64,000 nt of DNA from Rhizoctonia solani (Eukaryota; Basidiomycota; Agaricomycetes; Cantharellales; Ceratobasidiaceae). This document shows positions 10,774-20,263 of this stretch, piece after piece. The position numbers and the translations under genes are program-made. Numbering within the stretch: position 1 is the first letter of the stretch; every line of letters starts with the position of its first letter. The DNA is taken from contig NC_057372.1 in the NCBI RefSeq assembly GCF_016906535.1, positions 3,205,501 to 3,269,500 on the forward strand, read 5' to 3'. The notes under the pieces are model-generated. The model was not told the origin of the DNA, did no database searches, and saw only the letters and a program-made list of their open reading frames with translations.

Positions 10774-11341
10774 TATCCTAGACGTCCTTAAGGGGCGTCA
10801 AGGCAGCGGGCGCTTGTGGCCGTATGTACTGAGTGAGAAACCGCTTAAGGCGGTGGAGTGCTACCTACGACGACAAACTACCTAACTACAATGACCACGC
10901 GCTATAAGGCGGTGGCGAGCTACGTAAGTACAGCAAGAACAACGCTTAAGGCGTGTATCTAAGTGTTACTGGCTGTAAGGCCTCGTACAATGTGGGGAGT
11001 GCAACAAGAGGTAATCGACCTGGGTGTTACCATGGTCGGTTGGCCTCTTTATATATTCTATAGAAGTGCTAATTACAAATACATTATAACCAATACCATA
11101 ACCAATAAGAACCCCGCTCCGTAGTCGGCCTTACTCATGCATACGTGTCATTGACGTGTCATGATGACGTCATAGGTGGAGGTGGCTACGTATGCTGATT
11201 AAGCGCGGATGGGGACGTGGCTTGGCGCTTAGCGTGTGATATAAGCGCCGAAGTCACGTGATTGAAAATGTTCTTTGTTTGCCTTCGTTTAAATCCGAGA
11301 AAATGGGAATAAATTCCCTGGTATCCATTGTGTCTACAACA
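10774..11341 (-). repeat. Element 1 3' LTR (family A)
   Basis: 568 bp. The outer end reads TATCCTAG rather than TGTCCTAG, a change shared with the partner LTR, and the inner end is TCTACAACA. It holds a perfect CRE-type TGACGTCA (11165-11172) and an E-box TCACGTGA (11254-11261), both upstream of the TATA box in element orientation. Confidence 0.95.
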
Positions 11342-14300
11342 CTGCCCCCCCCTTAAGGGCCTTGGCAGCGCCAAGGGCCTTCTTTCTCATGTCCTTCTCG
11401 TACTTCTCCAAAATTTTTTCTGCGTTTTTTAGGTTCTCTCTGGGCTCCCACGTGTTTTCTTTGGAGCCGTAACCCTTCCATTTTACTTGGAAAAACCACT
11501 TCCCGTTGCGTTCTTCTGCATCGGTTATCCCTTCCACCTTGTATTCCTCTTCTCCGTCCACTGTGACTGGTGGTGGACAATTTTCAAAGGCGCGCGTCTT
11601 ATCCCTTTTAACTTTTGATAGTAGACCTACGTAGAATACATTATGAATGCGCATGGTTGGTGGAAGTTCAAGTCTGTATGCGCGACTGGAGATTTTCTCG
11701 GTGACTTTGAATGGTCCTAAGCGCTGTTCCGTTAGCTTTGGGCTTAGGGTTTTCAGGTTGACATTTCTGGCGTCGAGCCATACTTCTTCTCCAATTTCAA
11801 ACTCCGTTGGGTTCCCGTCTTCCCTGGCTGTCATTTGTTGCTTAGATTGCCGGAGAGCAGACTCTACTTCGTTCCATTGTGCTTCCATGGTTTGGGCTAG
11901 ATTGTCTGCTTCTGGGACGTCCGTTGGTACGTTGGAGGGTGTTAGGGTGGGTTCCCAACCATACAAGGCCTTGAAGGGAGTTTTGCCCGTGCTGCTATGT
12001 ACGGCGTTGTTATAGGCAAACTCCGCCATGGGGAGCCATTTGGCCCAGTCCCTTTGGTTCACCCCTGAGTATGCCCTAAGGAAGTGTTCGATGGAGGGAT
12101 TCACCCGTTCCGTTTGGCCGTCGCTTTGAGGGTGGTATGCCGATGAGAAGTGCGGGTCAATTCCAAGGCGTTTGTAAAGAGCCCGTAGGAATTTGTTATT
12201 AAAGACCCTCCCTCTATCCAATACTGTCTTCTCCGGCATTCCGTGGCGTTTCCATACGTGTTCCAGGAACAGCTCCGCCAGCTCGGGCGCTTTCAGCTTT
12301 TTGGAGCATTTGACAAAGATCCCGTACTTGGTGAAGCTGTCTATTATGACCAGGATGGAGTCGTGGTTCCCGTCCTTTGGCAAATCTACAATCATATCAT
12401 AGGAAAGGTGTTGCCATGGTCTAGATGGGAGTTCAAGCGGCTGCGGAGGGATTGAGGCGTATTTTGGTTTCCTGATCCGTTGACAGGTTTCACAGGAATC
12501 CACATGCCAATACGTGTCTGCGCAGATGCCCGGCCAATAGTAGTTGCGTGATACCAGTTCCAGAGTTTGTTGCCTACCCGGGTGACCCGCCAATGGACTA
12601 TCATGGAAAATGCAAAGCAGATCTGTTCTCAGGGTACCAACATCTGGGACTACAATGCGTCCTTGGTAGAATAGTAGACCGGCCTCCATCTCGTAATCCT
12701 TGAATGCCTTTTTAATGGACGGGGGTGCCTTAGATTCATTTTGGAGGAATTGTAATATTTCCTCCAGGGATTCATCTTGGTCTAAGGCAGCCTCAATCTG
12801 GCGTTGGAGTTCCTTCTCAGGGGTTACCATTGCTATGTTGGCAAATACAGGGTCAGGGAGCATGGTCTGGGCGGCGGGTGGAATGTCGGCATGATCCGAT
12901 CGGCGTGAGAGTGCATCTGGCTTCCCTGATTGTTTCCCAGGGCGATAGACAATTTGGAAGTTATACCCAGCCAGTAACAGGTGCCATCTGGCGTGGCGAC
13001 GATTGAACGTGCGGGATTCCTTCCAATACTCTAAGTTACGGTGGTCCGTGAACACGGTGACAGGGTGCAGAGTTCCTTCTAAGAAGATACGCCAGTATTC
13101 AAAGGAACGGATGATTGCTAGTAGTTCCTTGTCATGGGTGTCATAATTTTGTTCCGCTCCCTTGAATGATTCTGACAGGAATCCTAGTGGGTGTAGGCGT
13201 CCGTCTCCCTGCCATTGACTGAGTATGGAACCTAGAGCTGCGCCGGATGCGTCTGTTTCAAGGAAGTATGGTTTACTAGGGTCTGCGTGACAGAGGACTG
13301 GGGCGTTGGTGATGGCGTCCTTTAACCCTTGGAATGCTTCCTGTTCTTTGGTATCCCAATTCCACGGCGTGTCCTTCTTAACTAGGTTGTGCAATGGCCT
13401 TGCCATGTGACTGAAGTTGGCAACAAACCGGCGTAAGAAGTTGGCAAAGCCTAGGAACGATTGAACTTCTTTAACCTTAGTGGGCGTAGGCCATTCCTGT
13501 ACAGCCTGGATCTTGAGCTTGTCCAAGCTAAAACCTTGGTCCGAAACAATGATTCCCAGGTATTCCACTGAAGTGACGTGGAAGGTACACTTGGACGCTT
13601 TACAGAACAATTGGTTTTCCATCAGCCGGCGTAGGACTTTGTGAACGTGCTGGGTGTGGGATGCGTCATCCTTGGAGTAGATCAGGATGTCATCAAGGTA
13701 TATGATGACGCAAACATCAAGCAGGTCCTTGAACAAATCATTCATGAAATGTTGGAATGAAGCCGGAGCGTTGGTTAAGCCAAAGGTCATGACAAGTGAC
13801 TCGTACAAGCCGTATTTGGTACGGAACGCGGTTTTCCATTCATCACCCTCTTTGACACGGACGTTGTTGTAACCCCATCTTAGATCTAGTTTGGTGAATA
13901 CTTTGGCGCCGCGGAGCTGGGCCATAAGGTCGTCGGGACGGGGTAATGGGTATACGTTTTTCTTTGTCCGGTTGTTAAGGCGGCGGTAGTCAACAACCAA
14001 GCGGCGGGAACCATCCTTTTTTGGAACAAACATGACGGGGGAGCTGATAGAGGATTTGCTGGGCCGGATCTTGCCTGCTTTGAGCTTGTCCCTGAGCCAG
14101 TCCTTGAGTGTGGCTGATTCGGCGTCAGTCATGCTATAGAGGGGAGAGTTCAGGGGGCCTTCTTCTGTGAGTTCGATCCCAATGTCATAATGTCTGTGAG
14201 GTGGAAGCTTATTGAATTCTTCCTCCCCAAATACCTTGGCGTATTGATGGTATTCTGGGGGTACTCCTTCAAGGGGGTTCTTGTCAGCTTCCTCCTCCTC

Positions 14301-14771
14301 AGCGATAGCCACGTGTTCTGGCGGTGTATGGGGGAAGGAGAGTGTACGCAAGTTCCAATCAATTTCCGGATTGTGGGCATCCAACCATTTCAATCCTAAG
14401 ATGGCGGCATGAGACCCTGTATTGCAAATGAGAAAGGTCTCAGTCATTCGTTTGCCATCAAAGGAGAAGGTTAGATTAGCCTTCTTCCAGATCTTGCCAG
14501 CCTGGGGGCTTGACCCATCGAGCATAGTAACAGTGCAAGGTGAAGGGAGGTCTATTAGTGGGAGGTGTAATGCTTTGGTGGTGCGTGGGTGTAGAAATGA
14601 GGATGTGGCGCCTGAATCAATCAGGACTTCTAGTGGTTCCGCTTTTTTCTCTGGTTGGATTGAAATTGTAAAAAGTGGCGCGTTTCTATTGAGACTATTT
14701 GATATATTACAAAATTCCAAACAACCAGAGTCCTTGGGGCCCCTGCGCGCGGCAGCAGGTACCCTTAGTCT
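11334..14771 (-). CDS. pol: Element 1 Pol: protease, RT, RNase H, integrase, chromodomain
   Basis: 1145 codons counted from the predicted -1 frameshift point (14771). Domains in order: aspartic protease (VLIDSGATSSFLHP near residue 50); RT with LVVDYRRLNN, LDLRWGYNN, LTNAPASFQHF and catalytic YLDD; RNase H (TDASGAALGSILS, DKELLAI, FTDHRNLEYW); integrase with an HHCC zinc module (SPLAGH...CETCQ), the DDE core (SYDMIVDLP, LDRGRVF, DGQTERVN) and a GPF module; and a C-terminal chromodomain (EEYKVEGITD, VKWKGYGSKENTWEP) that in chromoviruses steers integration to marked chromatin. No independent ATG precedes the protease; expression is expected as a Gag-Pol frameshift product. The stop TAG lies inside the 3' LTR. 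The residue before the second integrase Asp is Leu here (Ser in sister copies). Confidence 0.95.
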   Translation of the reverse strand, partial: RLRVPAAARRGPKDSGCLEFCNISNSLNRNAPLFTISIQPEKKAEPLEVLIDSGATSSFLHPRTTKALHLPLIDLPSPCTVTMLDGSSPQAGKIWKKANLTFSFDGKRMTETFLICNTGSHAAILGLKWLDAHNPEIDWNLRTLSFPHTPPEHVAIAEEEEADKNPLEGVPPEYHQYAKVFGEEEFNKLPPHRHYDIGIELTEEGPLNSPLYSMTDAESATLKDWLRDKLKAGKIRPSKSSISSPVMFVPKKDGSRRLVVDYRRLNNRTKKNVYPLPRPDDLMAQLRGAKVFTKLDLRWGYNNVRVKEGDEWKTAFRTKYGLYESLVMTFGLTNAPASFQHFMNDLFKDLLDVCVIIYLDDILIYSKDDASHTQHVHKVLRRLMENQLFCKASKCTFHVTSVEYLGIIVSDQGFSLDKLKIQAVQEWPTPTKVKEVQSFLGFANFLRRFVANFSHMARPLHNLVKKDTPWNWDTKEQEAFQGLKDAITNAPVLCHADPSKPYFLETDASGAALGSILSQWQGDGRLHPLGFLSESFKGAEQNYDTHDKELLAIIRSFEYWRIFLEGTLHPVTVFTDHRNLEYWKESRTFNRRHARWHLLLAGYNFQIVYRPGKQSGKPDALSRRSDHADIPPAAQTMLPDPVFANIAMVTPEKELQRQIEAALDQDESLEEILQFLQNESKAPPSIKKAFKDYEMEAGLLFYQGRIVVPDVGTLRTDLLCIFHDSPLAGHPGRQQTLELVSRNYYWPGICADTYWHVDSCETCQRIRKPKYASIPPQPLELPSRPWQHLSYDMIVDLPKDGNHDSILVIIDSFTKYGIFVKCSKKLKAPELAELFLEHVWKRHGMPEKTVLDRGRVFNNKFLRALYKRLGIDPHFSSAYHPQSDGQTERVNPSIEHFLRAYSGVNQRDWAKWLPMAEFAYNNAVHSSTGKTPFKALYGWEPTLTPSNVPTDVPEADNLAQTMEAQWNEVESALRQSKQQMTAREDGNPTEFEIGEEVWLDARNVNLKTLSPKLTEQRLGPFKVTEKISSRAYRLELPPTMRIHNVFYVGLLSKVKRDKTRAFENCPPPVTVDGEEEYKVEGITDAEERNGKWFFQVKWKGYGSKENTWEPRENLKNAEKILEKYEKDMRKKALGAAKALKGGAVL
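11342..11354 (-). other. Polypurine tract of element 1
   Basis: Read on the minus strand it is AAGGGGGGGGCAG, directly against the 3' LTR, the standard position for plus-strand priming. It is translated as part of the Pol C-terminus. Confidence 0.85.
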
Positions 14772-14777
14772 TTTCCC
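14729..14777 (-). promoter_or_regulatory. -1 ribosomal frameshift signal between gag and pol (element 1)
   Basis: Slippery heptamer G GGA AAA (14771-14777, minus strand) sits in the gag frame two codons before the TAA stop at 14765-14767. A 6-nt spacer and a potential stem (GGGTACCT with a downstream AGG...CCC arm) follow. Pol is exactly in the -1 frame. The same heptamer occurs at this place in elements 2, 3, 5, 6 and 7. Confidence 0.75.
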
Positions 14778-16114
14778 AATTCGGGTCCAGACTCCTCGCC
14801 AACTTTGGCGGCTTCTTTTTTGACGCCTTCCTCCTTAGGCGTGGCTTTCCAGCCAGTGCGGCATTCCGCGAATTTATGCCCTGCTTTTCCGCATTTGATG
14901 CAGAGGCCTTCAGCCCTGCGGCGGTTGCGCTCCTCCTTGGAGACGAAGTTGGGATCGCTGGATAGGCGCCCTGGTCTTGTGGCCTGTTGGCCGGTACTTG
15001 CCCCCCTATTGGGGGTGGTAGTGGAGGCACCAGACTTATTACCCTTAGGCGGGTGGCTGGCGCGCTCCTCTTGGAGGGCGTTGTCAATGACTAGGGCCGC
15101 ATTCTGCAGCTTGAGGAGTGTTGTGGGGCGCCGTTCTTGGGTGGCGATGAGGCGGCTGACCTCCCAGTGGAGGCCACGTGCAAATTGCCCGCGAAGGGCG
15201 GCGTCGTTCCAGTCTAGGTCCATGGCAATGGTCCTAAACTTCGTAATATACTCAGCACAGGATCCTGTCTGAGTGAGGTGGGTGATTTGCCGCTCAGCGG
15301 CTCGCGTGGCATCCGGATTACCGAATGCAGCCAAGAACTCCGTCCTGAATTTGTCAACTGTTTGAATTAGGGCCCTGTGGGACCCAAGTTGATCAAGGTG
15401 GGGATGTGCACATGCTCCTGCTACGTCCTTCATGTTCATCAGGAGGAATGACAATGTCTCCTGATTGGTGGGGAACATCCGCTGGTTAAGGCGGACCCAT
15501 GCCAACATTTGGGTTAACCATTGGCGGGCTTCATTCCCTATCTTCCCGGTGTAAGCGTCAGGGTGGTCTACCTTGACCGGGGGTTGGTATGTGGCTATAG
15601 GAGCCGCTGGTTGAAGGGGGGTTTGGGGCTGGATAGGCGCAGGTGTAGGGGGAGTATAGACTCGCGGGGGAGCCCGGACGGGAGCTGGTTGAGCAAAGGC
15701 GGGGGGAGCTTTGGAGAGGGTAGCCCAGGCAACAAGGGGCGCACTAGGCGCTGGAAAAGTGTTGGTTTTGGGTATGGGCCTGGGCGTGGCCTCGACTGCC
15801 GGAGGTTTCCGGTCTTCTGGTGTGTGTGGGGCTCCACCCCTAGCCTCAATGCGAGTGAGGGCTTGATCGACTGCGCCCATCCAGTCTCGGGCTTCCTTGG
15901 TTGCTTCCTTGGTTTCCTCGAGTTCCCGTTCGAGCCGGAGGACTTGGTTTTGCAATCCCAAGATGAGGGAGATTGCACGGCTGAGGGAGACTTCCCCATA
16001 GACCTCTGGTTCAAGGCTGGTTGACTCAGCGGCGGTTGCCGGAAGAGCGGGTCCCAACTCTCCTTGATCGAGAGGGGATTGGGGACGAGCGGAGCTCCGG
16101 GAGCGGGTTGCCAT
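14765..16114 (-). CDS. gag: Element 1 Gag (capsid-nucleocapsid)
   Basis: 449 aa from ATG 16114. The frame continues upstream without an ATG, and the MAT start is conserved in elements 2, 4 and 5, which decided this start. Gag builds the virus-like particle and packages element RNA. The N-terminal third has a short helical segment with possible coiled coil, followed by a long Pro/Ala-rich linker. The middle is a retrotransposon-gag/capsid fold (from VKVDHPDAYTGKIGNEARQW to about LVIDNALQEE). The C-terminus has one CCHC zinc knuckle (CIKCGKAGHKFAEC). The frame is fully open and ends TTG GGA AAA GAC TAA, embedding the slippery site. Confidence 0.94.
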   Translation of the reverse strand: MATRSRSSARPQSPLDQGELGPALPATAAESTSLEPEVYGEVSLSRAISLILGLQNQVLRLERELEETKEATKEARDWMGAVDQALTRIEARGGAPHTPEDRKPPAVEATPRPIPKTNTFPAPSAPLVAWATLSKAPPAFAQPAPVRAPPRVYTPPTPAPIQPQTPLQPAAPIATYQPPVKVDHPDAYTGKIGNEARQWLTQMLAWVRLNQRMFPTNQETLSFLLMNMKDVAGACAHPHLDQLGSHRALIQTVDKFRTEFLAAFGNPDATRAAERQITHLTQTGSCAEYITKFRTIAMDLDWNDAALRGQFARGLHWEVSRLIATQERRPTTLLKLQNAALVIDNALQEERASHPPKGNKSGASTTTPNRGASTGQQATRPGRLSSDPNFVSKEERNRRRAEGLCIKCGKAGHKFAECRTGWKATPKEEGVKKEAAKVGEESGPELGKD

Positions 16115-16609
16115 CTCATGGGGATACAAGCGGCCTTGGTGGGAAGCGGTGCGCTGGGAGGCGCAGGAGGAAGCACGAGAGGGGGTGCGGGAAGTAATGA
16201 TGGGCAAGTGGGGGGTAGTGGTGCCTGTGACAGGACTTATGGGTTGCTTTATTGTTCTAGCGCTAAGAACTTGCGTCAACCGCCTAGCGTTGGACAGTCC
16301 CTATTAACCAATCAACTGCCGTGTGCGGGCGTGATGTGGAACGGGTTTTCTGCAAGCGGGTGGATCTGCTGACTAGTTCCGCTGACAAAAGGTGCGGTGA
16401 CCGGTGGTACGCGGACAATTAGAATCCGTCTGCCTTATAGCAATTTGGTACTACCTGGGGCCGACGCTAGTTTGATTATTGATAGCAAAAGGCAAGCCCG
16501 ATCAGGTGTTTTCCCTCGTGCTAGTACAGGGGATCTTCTTGTTTGTTGATACTAAGTGGGATGTGCTTGGTGGGCACGGTTTGCAACCGACTTAAGGTTG
16601 ATTACCTAG
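16115..16609 (-). other. Element 1 5' leader with primer-binding segment (16595-16607)
   Basis: About 490 bp of untranslated leader between 5' LTR and gag ATG. Two bases inside the LTR edge lies AGGTAATCAACCT (minus strand, 16595-16607). It does not start with TGG as tRNA-primed sites do; instead it is complementary (12 of 13) to the predicted 5' end of the element RNA at 16845-16857. Confidence 0.7.
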
Positions 16610-17177
16610 TATCCTAGACGTCCTTAAGGGGCGTCGAGGCAGCGGGCGCTTGTGGCCGTATGTACTGAGTGAGAAACCGCTTAAGGCGGTGGAGTGCTAC
16701 CTACAACAACAAACTACCTAACTACAATGACCACGCGCTATAAGGCGGTGGCGAGCTACGTAAGTACAGCAAGAACAACGCTTAAGGCCTGTATCTAAGT
16801 GTTACTGGCTGTAAGGCCTTGTACAATGTGGGGAGTGCAACAAGAGGTAATCGACCTGGGTGTTACCATGGTCGGTTGGCCTCTTTATATATTCTATAGA
16901 AGTGCTAATTACAAATACATTATAACCAATACCATAACCAATAAGAACCCCGCTCCGTAGTCGGCCTTACTCATGCATACGTGTCATTGACGTGTCATGA
17001 TGACATCATAGGTGGAGGTGGCTACGTATGCTGATTAAGCGCGGATGGGGACGTGGCTCGGCGCTTAGCGTGTGATATAAGCGCCGAAGTCACGTGATTG
17101 AAAATGTTCTTTGTTTGCCTTCGTTTAAATCCGAGAAAATGGGAATAAATTCCCTGGTATCCATTGTGTCTACGACA
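16610..17177 (-). repeat. Element 1 5' LTR (family A)
   Basis: 568 bp, same length as the partner LTR. U3 lies to the right. A TATA box TATATAAAG is at 16883-16891 (minus), and R is predicted to start near 16857. The CRE site seen in the 3' LTR is here TGACATCA, a CpG-type transition. Confidence 0.94.
16845..16891 (-). promoter_or_regulatory. Element 1 promoter: TATA box and predicted transcript start
   Basis: TATATAAAG (16883-16891) is followed 34 nt downstream by AGGTCGATTACCT (16857 down to 16845). That spacing suits a Pol II start, so the RNA would begin with the segment that pairs with the primer-binding site. Confidence 0.6.
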
Positions 17178-17182
17178 GCAGG

Positions 17183-17377
17183 TACTGTTTAGAAACATTA
17201 TATATGCATAGCTTATCCATTATGTGTACTAACCTATATGGCAACATAATGCTGCTAGGGGTGGAAGCCAGCTCAAACTCCACTGTCATCTAAATAAAGA
17301 GTTTGCAATCCAATAGCTGTTTGAAAATTGAGATTGCAACACATAACTAGTTCTATTTCCTGTTCTATTCAACTACC
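17183..17377 (+). other. Host flank between element 1 and the broken host ORF
   Basis: AT-rich, with no frame of note. It directly precedes the ATG at 17378 and could hold its 5' UTR. Element 1 separates it from upstream sequence ending at 10773. Confidence 0.4.
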
Positions 17378-17436
17378 ATGGTGCAAACCCACCAACAAAC
17401 CCACAATGGGTCTATATTGCCATATCAGACTGCTTC

Positions 17437-17787
17437 TGTCCTGGACACAGTCACATGACCAGTACAAGTGGTTGCATCCTGGCCCAAGCCCAAGTTTGGG
17501 GGGTAGCAGGTGGAATCATGGGTTGTCAGCAGAGGAATAATAGGGCTCTATGGCTTAGTGGTCAAGCTGGTTCAATTCCAGCTAGTTCTATTTTCCTCTG
17601 TGTCCTGGACACGGTCATATGACCAGTACAAGTGGTTGCATGCTGGCCCAAGCCCAAATTTGGGGGGTAGCAGGTGTAATCATAGGTTGTCAGCAGAGGA
17701 ATAATAGGGCTCTATGGCTTAGTGGTCAAGCTGGTTCAATTCCGGCTAGTTCTATTTTCCTCTGTTTATGACACTCTGTTTATGACA
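17437..17787 (+). mobile_element. 173-bp mini-element copy 1 (split by copy 2)
   Basis: Pieces 17437-17600 and 17779-17787 add to 173 bp. Ends are TGTCCTGGACA...TTTATGACA, flanked by GCTTC duplications (17432-17436 and 17788-17792). It carries a tRNA-like core: A-box TGGCTTAGTGG at 17551-17561 and B-box GGTTCAATTCC at 17569-17579. It has no coding capacity. Confidence 0.85.
17601..17773 (+). mobile_element. 173-bp mini-element copy 2, nested in copy 1, with tRNA-like core
   Basis: TG...CA element flanked by CTCTG (17596-17600 and 17774-17778), inserted 9 bp from the end of copy 1. The core has a D-arm (17717-17731, stem GCTT/AAGC) directly joined to a T-arm (17730-17746, stem GCTGG/CCGGC, loop TTCAATT). 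The anticodon arm is missing, and TTTT follows at 17755-17758. A-box 17715-17725 and B-box 17733-17743 match Pol III consensus but are only 7 nt apart. An outer stem AGAGGAA...TTCCTCT closes the unit. Confidence 0.85.
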
Positions 17788-17985
17788 GCTTCTAATCTGA
17801 AATTTCCACCCCCTAACTCACCTACTAGTACTGGACATGACCAAACCCCATGTCACACCAATTGTTCAACCATCAATGTCAATGTACCAGCAGTCAACAT
17901 AGACAACAAATGCACCAGGAGTCAGCCCACAAGTGCCAAAACTGAGCAAGAGGGAAGCAAATGGGAATCAGAGAAAGTTGACATC

Positions 17986-19669
17986 TGTTGTATGCAAACT
18001 GTAAGGTTGGGTACACACTAGTGATTGGGTGCTTGAGGCTGTACTACTATAGTAACTATCTAACTATGTAAGGCTATACTACTGGATAAACCACTTAAGT
18101 CAGCAGCAAGCTATCAAGTAGCAATGACAGGGCCAAAGGCCTGGAGGTGGAGGTAGCTACTGGACTACTGAGTGAGTTTGGGATGTCTGTTATAGATAGG
18201 GAAAATAAGTAAAAATAAAATACTCTAAAGAAGAAAGAAAGAGACCAAAAGAGGAGAAAAGACAAATAAGGTAACTGTCTAACTATAAAAGGTAGAATAC
18301 TTAGGAGGATAAGTAACAAGAGAAATCTATGCCAGTGAAATTAGAGTATATTAGAGTGGCTAGTTATCTTGCTAGAAGAGTAAGGTGGTTAGTATCAGGG
18401 TGATCCCTACCAGTAACCAGTAATGCGCAAGTTACTGCTCAGCAGGCAACGCGAGGTACAAGCAAAGTGATGTAAAACCTAAATGTCAGTCTCTGGAACT
18501 CACTGTAATTTAATTGAGAATTATGGAAATTTATTTTCTTGTCTCTGACAGTAGACAAGGGGGTAAGGGCATTGTGGAAGCACCAAACACTTAGCAGACA
18601 GCCAGGAAGTCTTGGCAGGGTTGCACTCAAGCTGGTTCTAGGTTTCCTGTATAAGTTGGGACCGTCCTAGAGGCTATATGCGCCAAACTTAAGAGCTTTA
18701 GGCTGATTTACTATGTATGATACTTAAGAAAATTGATAGAAGTCTTTGAGAGTCACACTAGGCTGAGAGAGGATGGTAAAAATGAGATGCATTCAAAAGG
18801 CCAGCTCAAGGGGCTATTTATACCCTTGGAGGCCTGTGATTACTATACACAGTAGGGTGAAGAAACTAATGTACATGACATGATGAACAGAGCTAGGATG
18901 TGAGGTGAGAGCCTGTCTCCTAAAGCTAAACCTTGTAAGAGTTAGTCTCTAGTTCTATAAATATCCTTTCCCCACTAAAATACATAAGGGAAAGACTGAA
19001 ACAAGTGGCTCCCATAGCAGGGCCTAGGCCCCAACTCCCAGCTACTGAGGATAGTAGCTTTTGAGAAAGCATAATGCTGACTTAAGTACTATAGTTTAAT
19101 TAGTCCTAAGATATTAAGCTTTTTCTTTAATAAAGCAGTATCTCCCTTAATACCTCATGTATTTACATGATTAAAAATAGTAGAATATACAGAAAAGTCC
19201 AGCAAATCTTACTATATACTTCCCAAGGACTCATTAAGGAGGTTTCAATGCCAATTTCTGTTTGTTTACTTTGCTATTCTTTACTAGAGTATTCTAATCC
19301 ATAACAATGTCTGAGGGGGCAGCTACTTAGCTAAGCTGCTGGGACCTGTCTGGGAATGAGACAAGGTAAAATCAACTTGGGGTCTCCAAGCAATTTTCCT
19401 GCTGTATATATAAAGAATGGGTCTAAGTACATGTGGTCTGTGTGTGTGGGAAAAGAAGACTACATGTGAAAAGAGAAGCATGCTGCAGGCTGCGCAGAAG
19501 TGCAGGTTTGCAATAAGCGCCCTTGGCATGGCATCTTGGTGCAGCATCTTGGCATAATAAGTGCCAAGATCATGTGATTAGAAAACAAAAGATATCAAGT
19601 CTGTAAAAAATACTAAAAAATATAGAAAAAATAGACAAATCTGGTGGTATTGTTTGTTAGGGTGTAACA
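17986..19669 (-). repeat. Solo LTR-B, split by LTR-D
   Basis: Starts TGTTGTATGC and ends GGGTGTAACA. About 560 bp remain once the nested LTR-D and its duplication are removed. Flanked by ACATC (17981-17985 and 19670-19674). CpG-poor, so old. Confidence 0.88.
18188..19306. repeat. LTR-D, 1119 bp, nested in LTR-B
   Basis: TGTTATAGATAGGG...AATCCATAACA, flanked by ATGTC (18183-18187 and 19307-19311). No coding frame. Shares patches such as CAGGGTGATCCCTAC with the 369-bp copy at 54788-55156. Probably a solo LTR; the parent family is unknown. Confidence 0.75.
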
Positions 19670-20263
19670 ACATCAAGGAGGTTGAGGAAGAGGAAGAGAA
19701 GCCAAAAGACAAAGAGCCAATAGTTACAAAAGCCATACATACATGGGGCTGTCCACCTGGCACAAAGGATTGGAAACCATGGGAGGACAGAGCCCTGGTG
19801 GAGGAAGCTTTCAACAGGAAAATTGTTACACCCTCAAGAACTATACCATTGGAATCACACAAATTTTCTCTTATTTTTGGTATTTTTTACAAACTCTCTA
19901 TCTTTTGATTTTGATCACATGATCTTGGTGCTTATATATATGCCAAGATGCCAAGCCAAGATGCCAAGCCAAGGGCGCTTACTGCAAATCCACACTTCTG
20001 CACAGCCTGCAGCACACTTCTCTTTCACATGGACTCTTCTTTTTCTCACACACACAGACCCCCTGTAGATAGTTATCCTTGTTATATAAACCACAGGAAA
20101 ATTGCTTGGAGACCCTAAGTTGATTTTACCTTGTCTTTCATCACAGACAGGTCACCAGTAGCCAGCTAAGTAGCTGGACCCTCAGGAGTATTGCACTCAC
20201 ACCACACCAGCAGTTACCCCCACTCTCACCAGCCTAAGGCCCCTCTTCACCACTAGTAGTTAG

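Larger units (their letters stand above)
10774..17177 (-). mobile_element. Element 1: full-length Ty3/gypsy chromovirus, family A
   Basis: 6.4-kb element with 568-bp LTRs at both ends, flanked by a perfect 5-bp duplication GCAGG (10769-10773 and 17178-17182). Gag and Pol are both open on the minus strand. I count about eight LTR-LTR differences, so the insertion is fairly young. All parts needed for autonomy are present. Confidence 0.96.

Noticed and set aside
15521..16024. 167-codon plus-strand ORF in element 1
   Set aside because: Antisense shadow of the proline-rich Gag linker.
14765..16279. Gag start upstream of 16114 in element 1
   Set aside because: The frame is open upstream but has no ATG; the MAT start is conserved in four copies.
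17715..17743. Functional tRNA gene
   Set aside because: A- and B-boxes and both arms are present but the anticodon arm is missing and acceptor pairing is poor; treated as a tRNA-like core of a mobile element.
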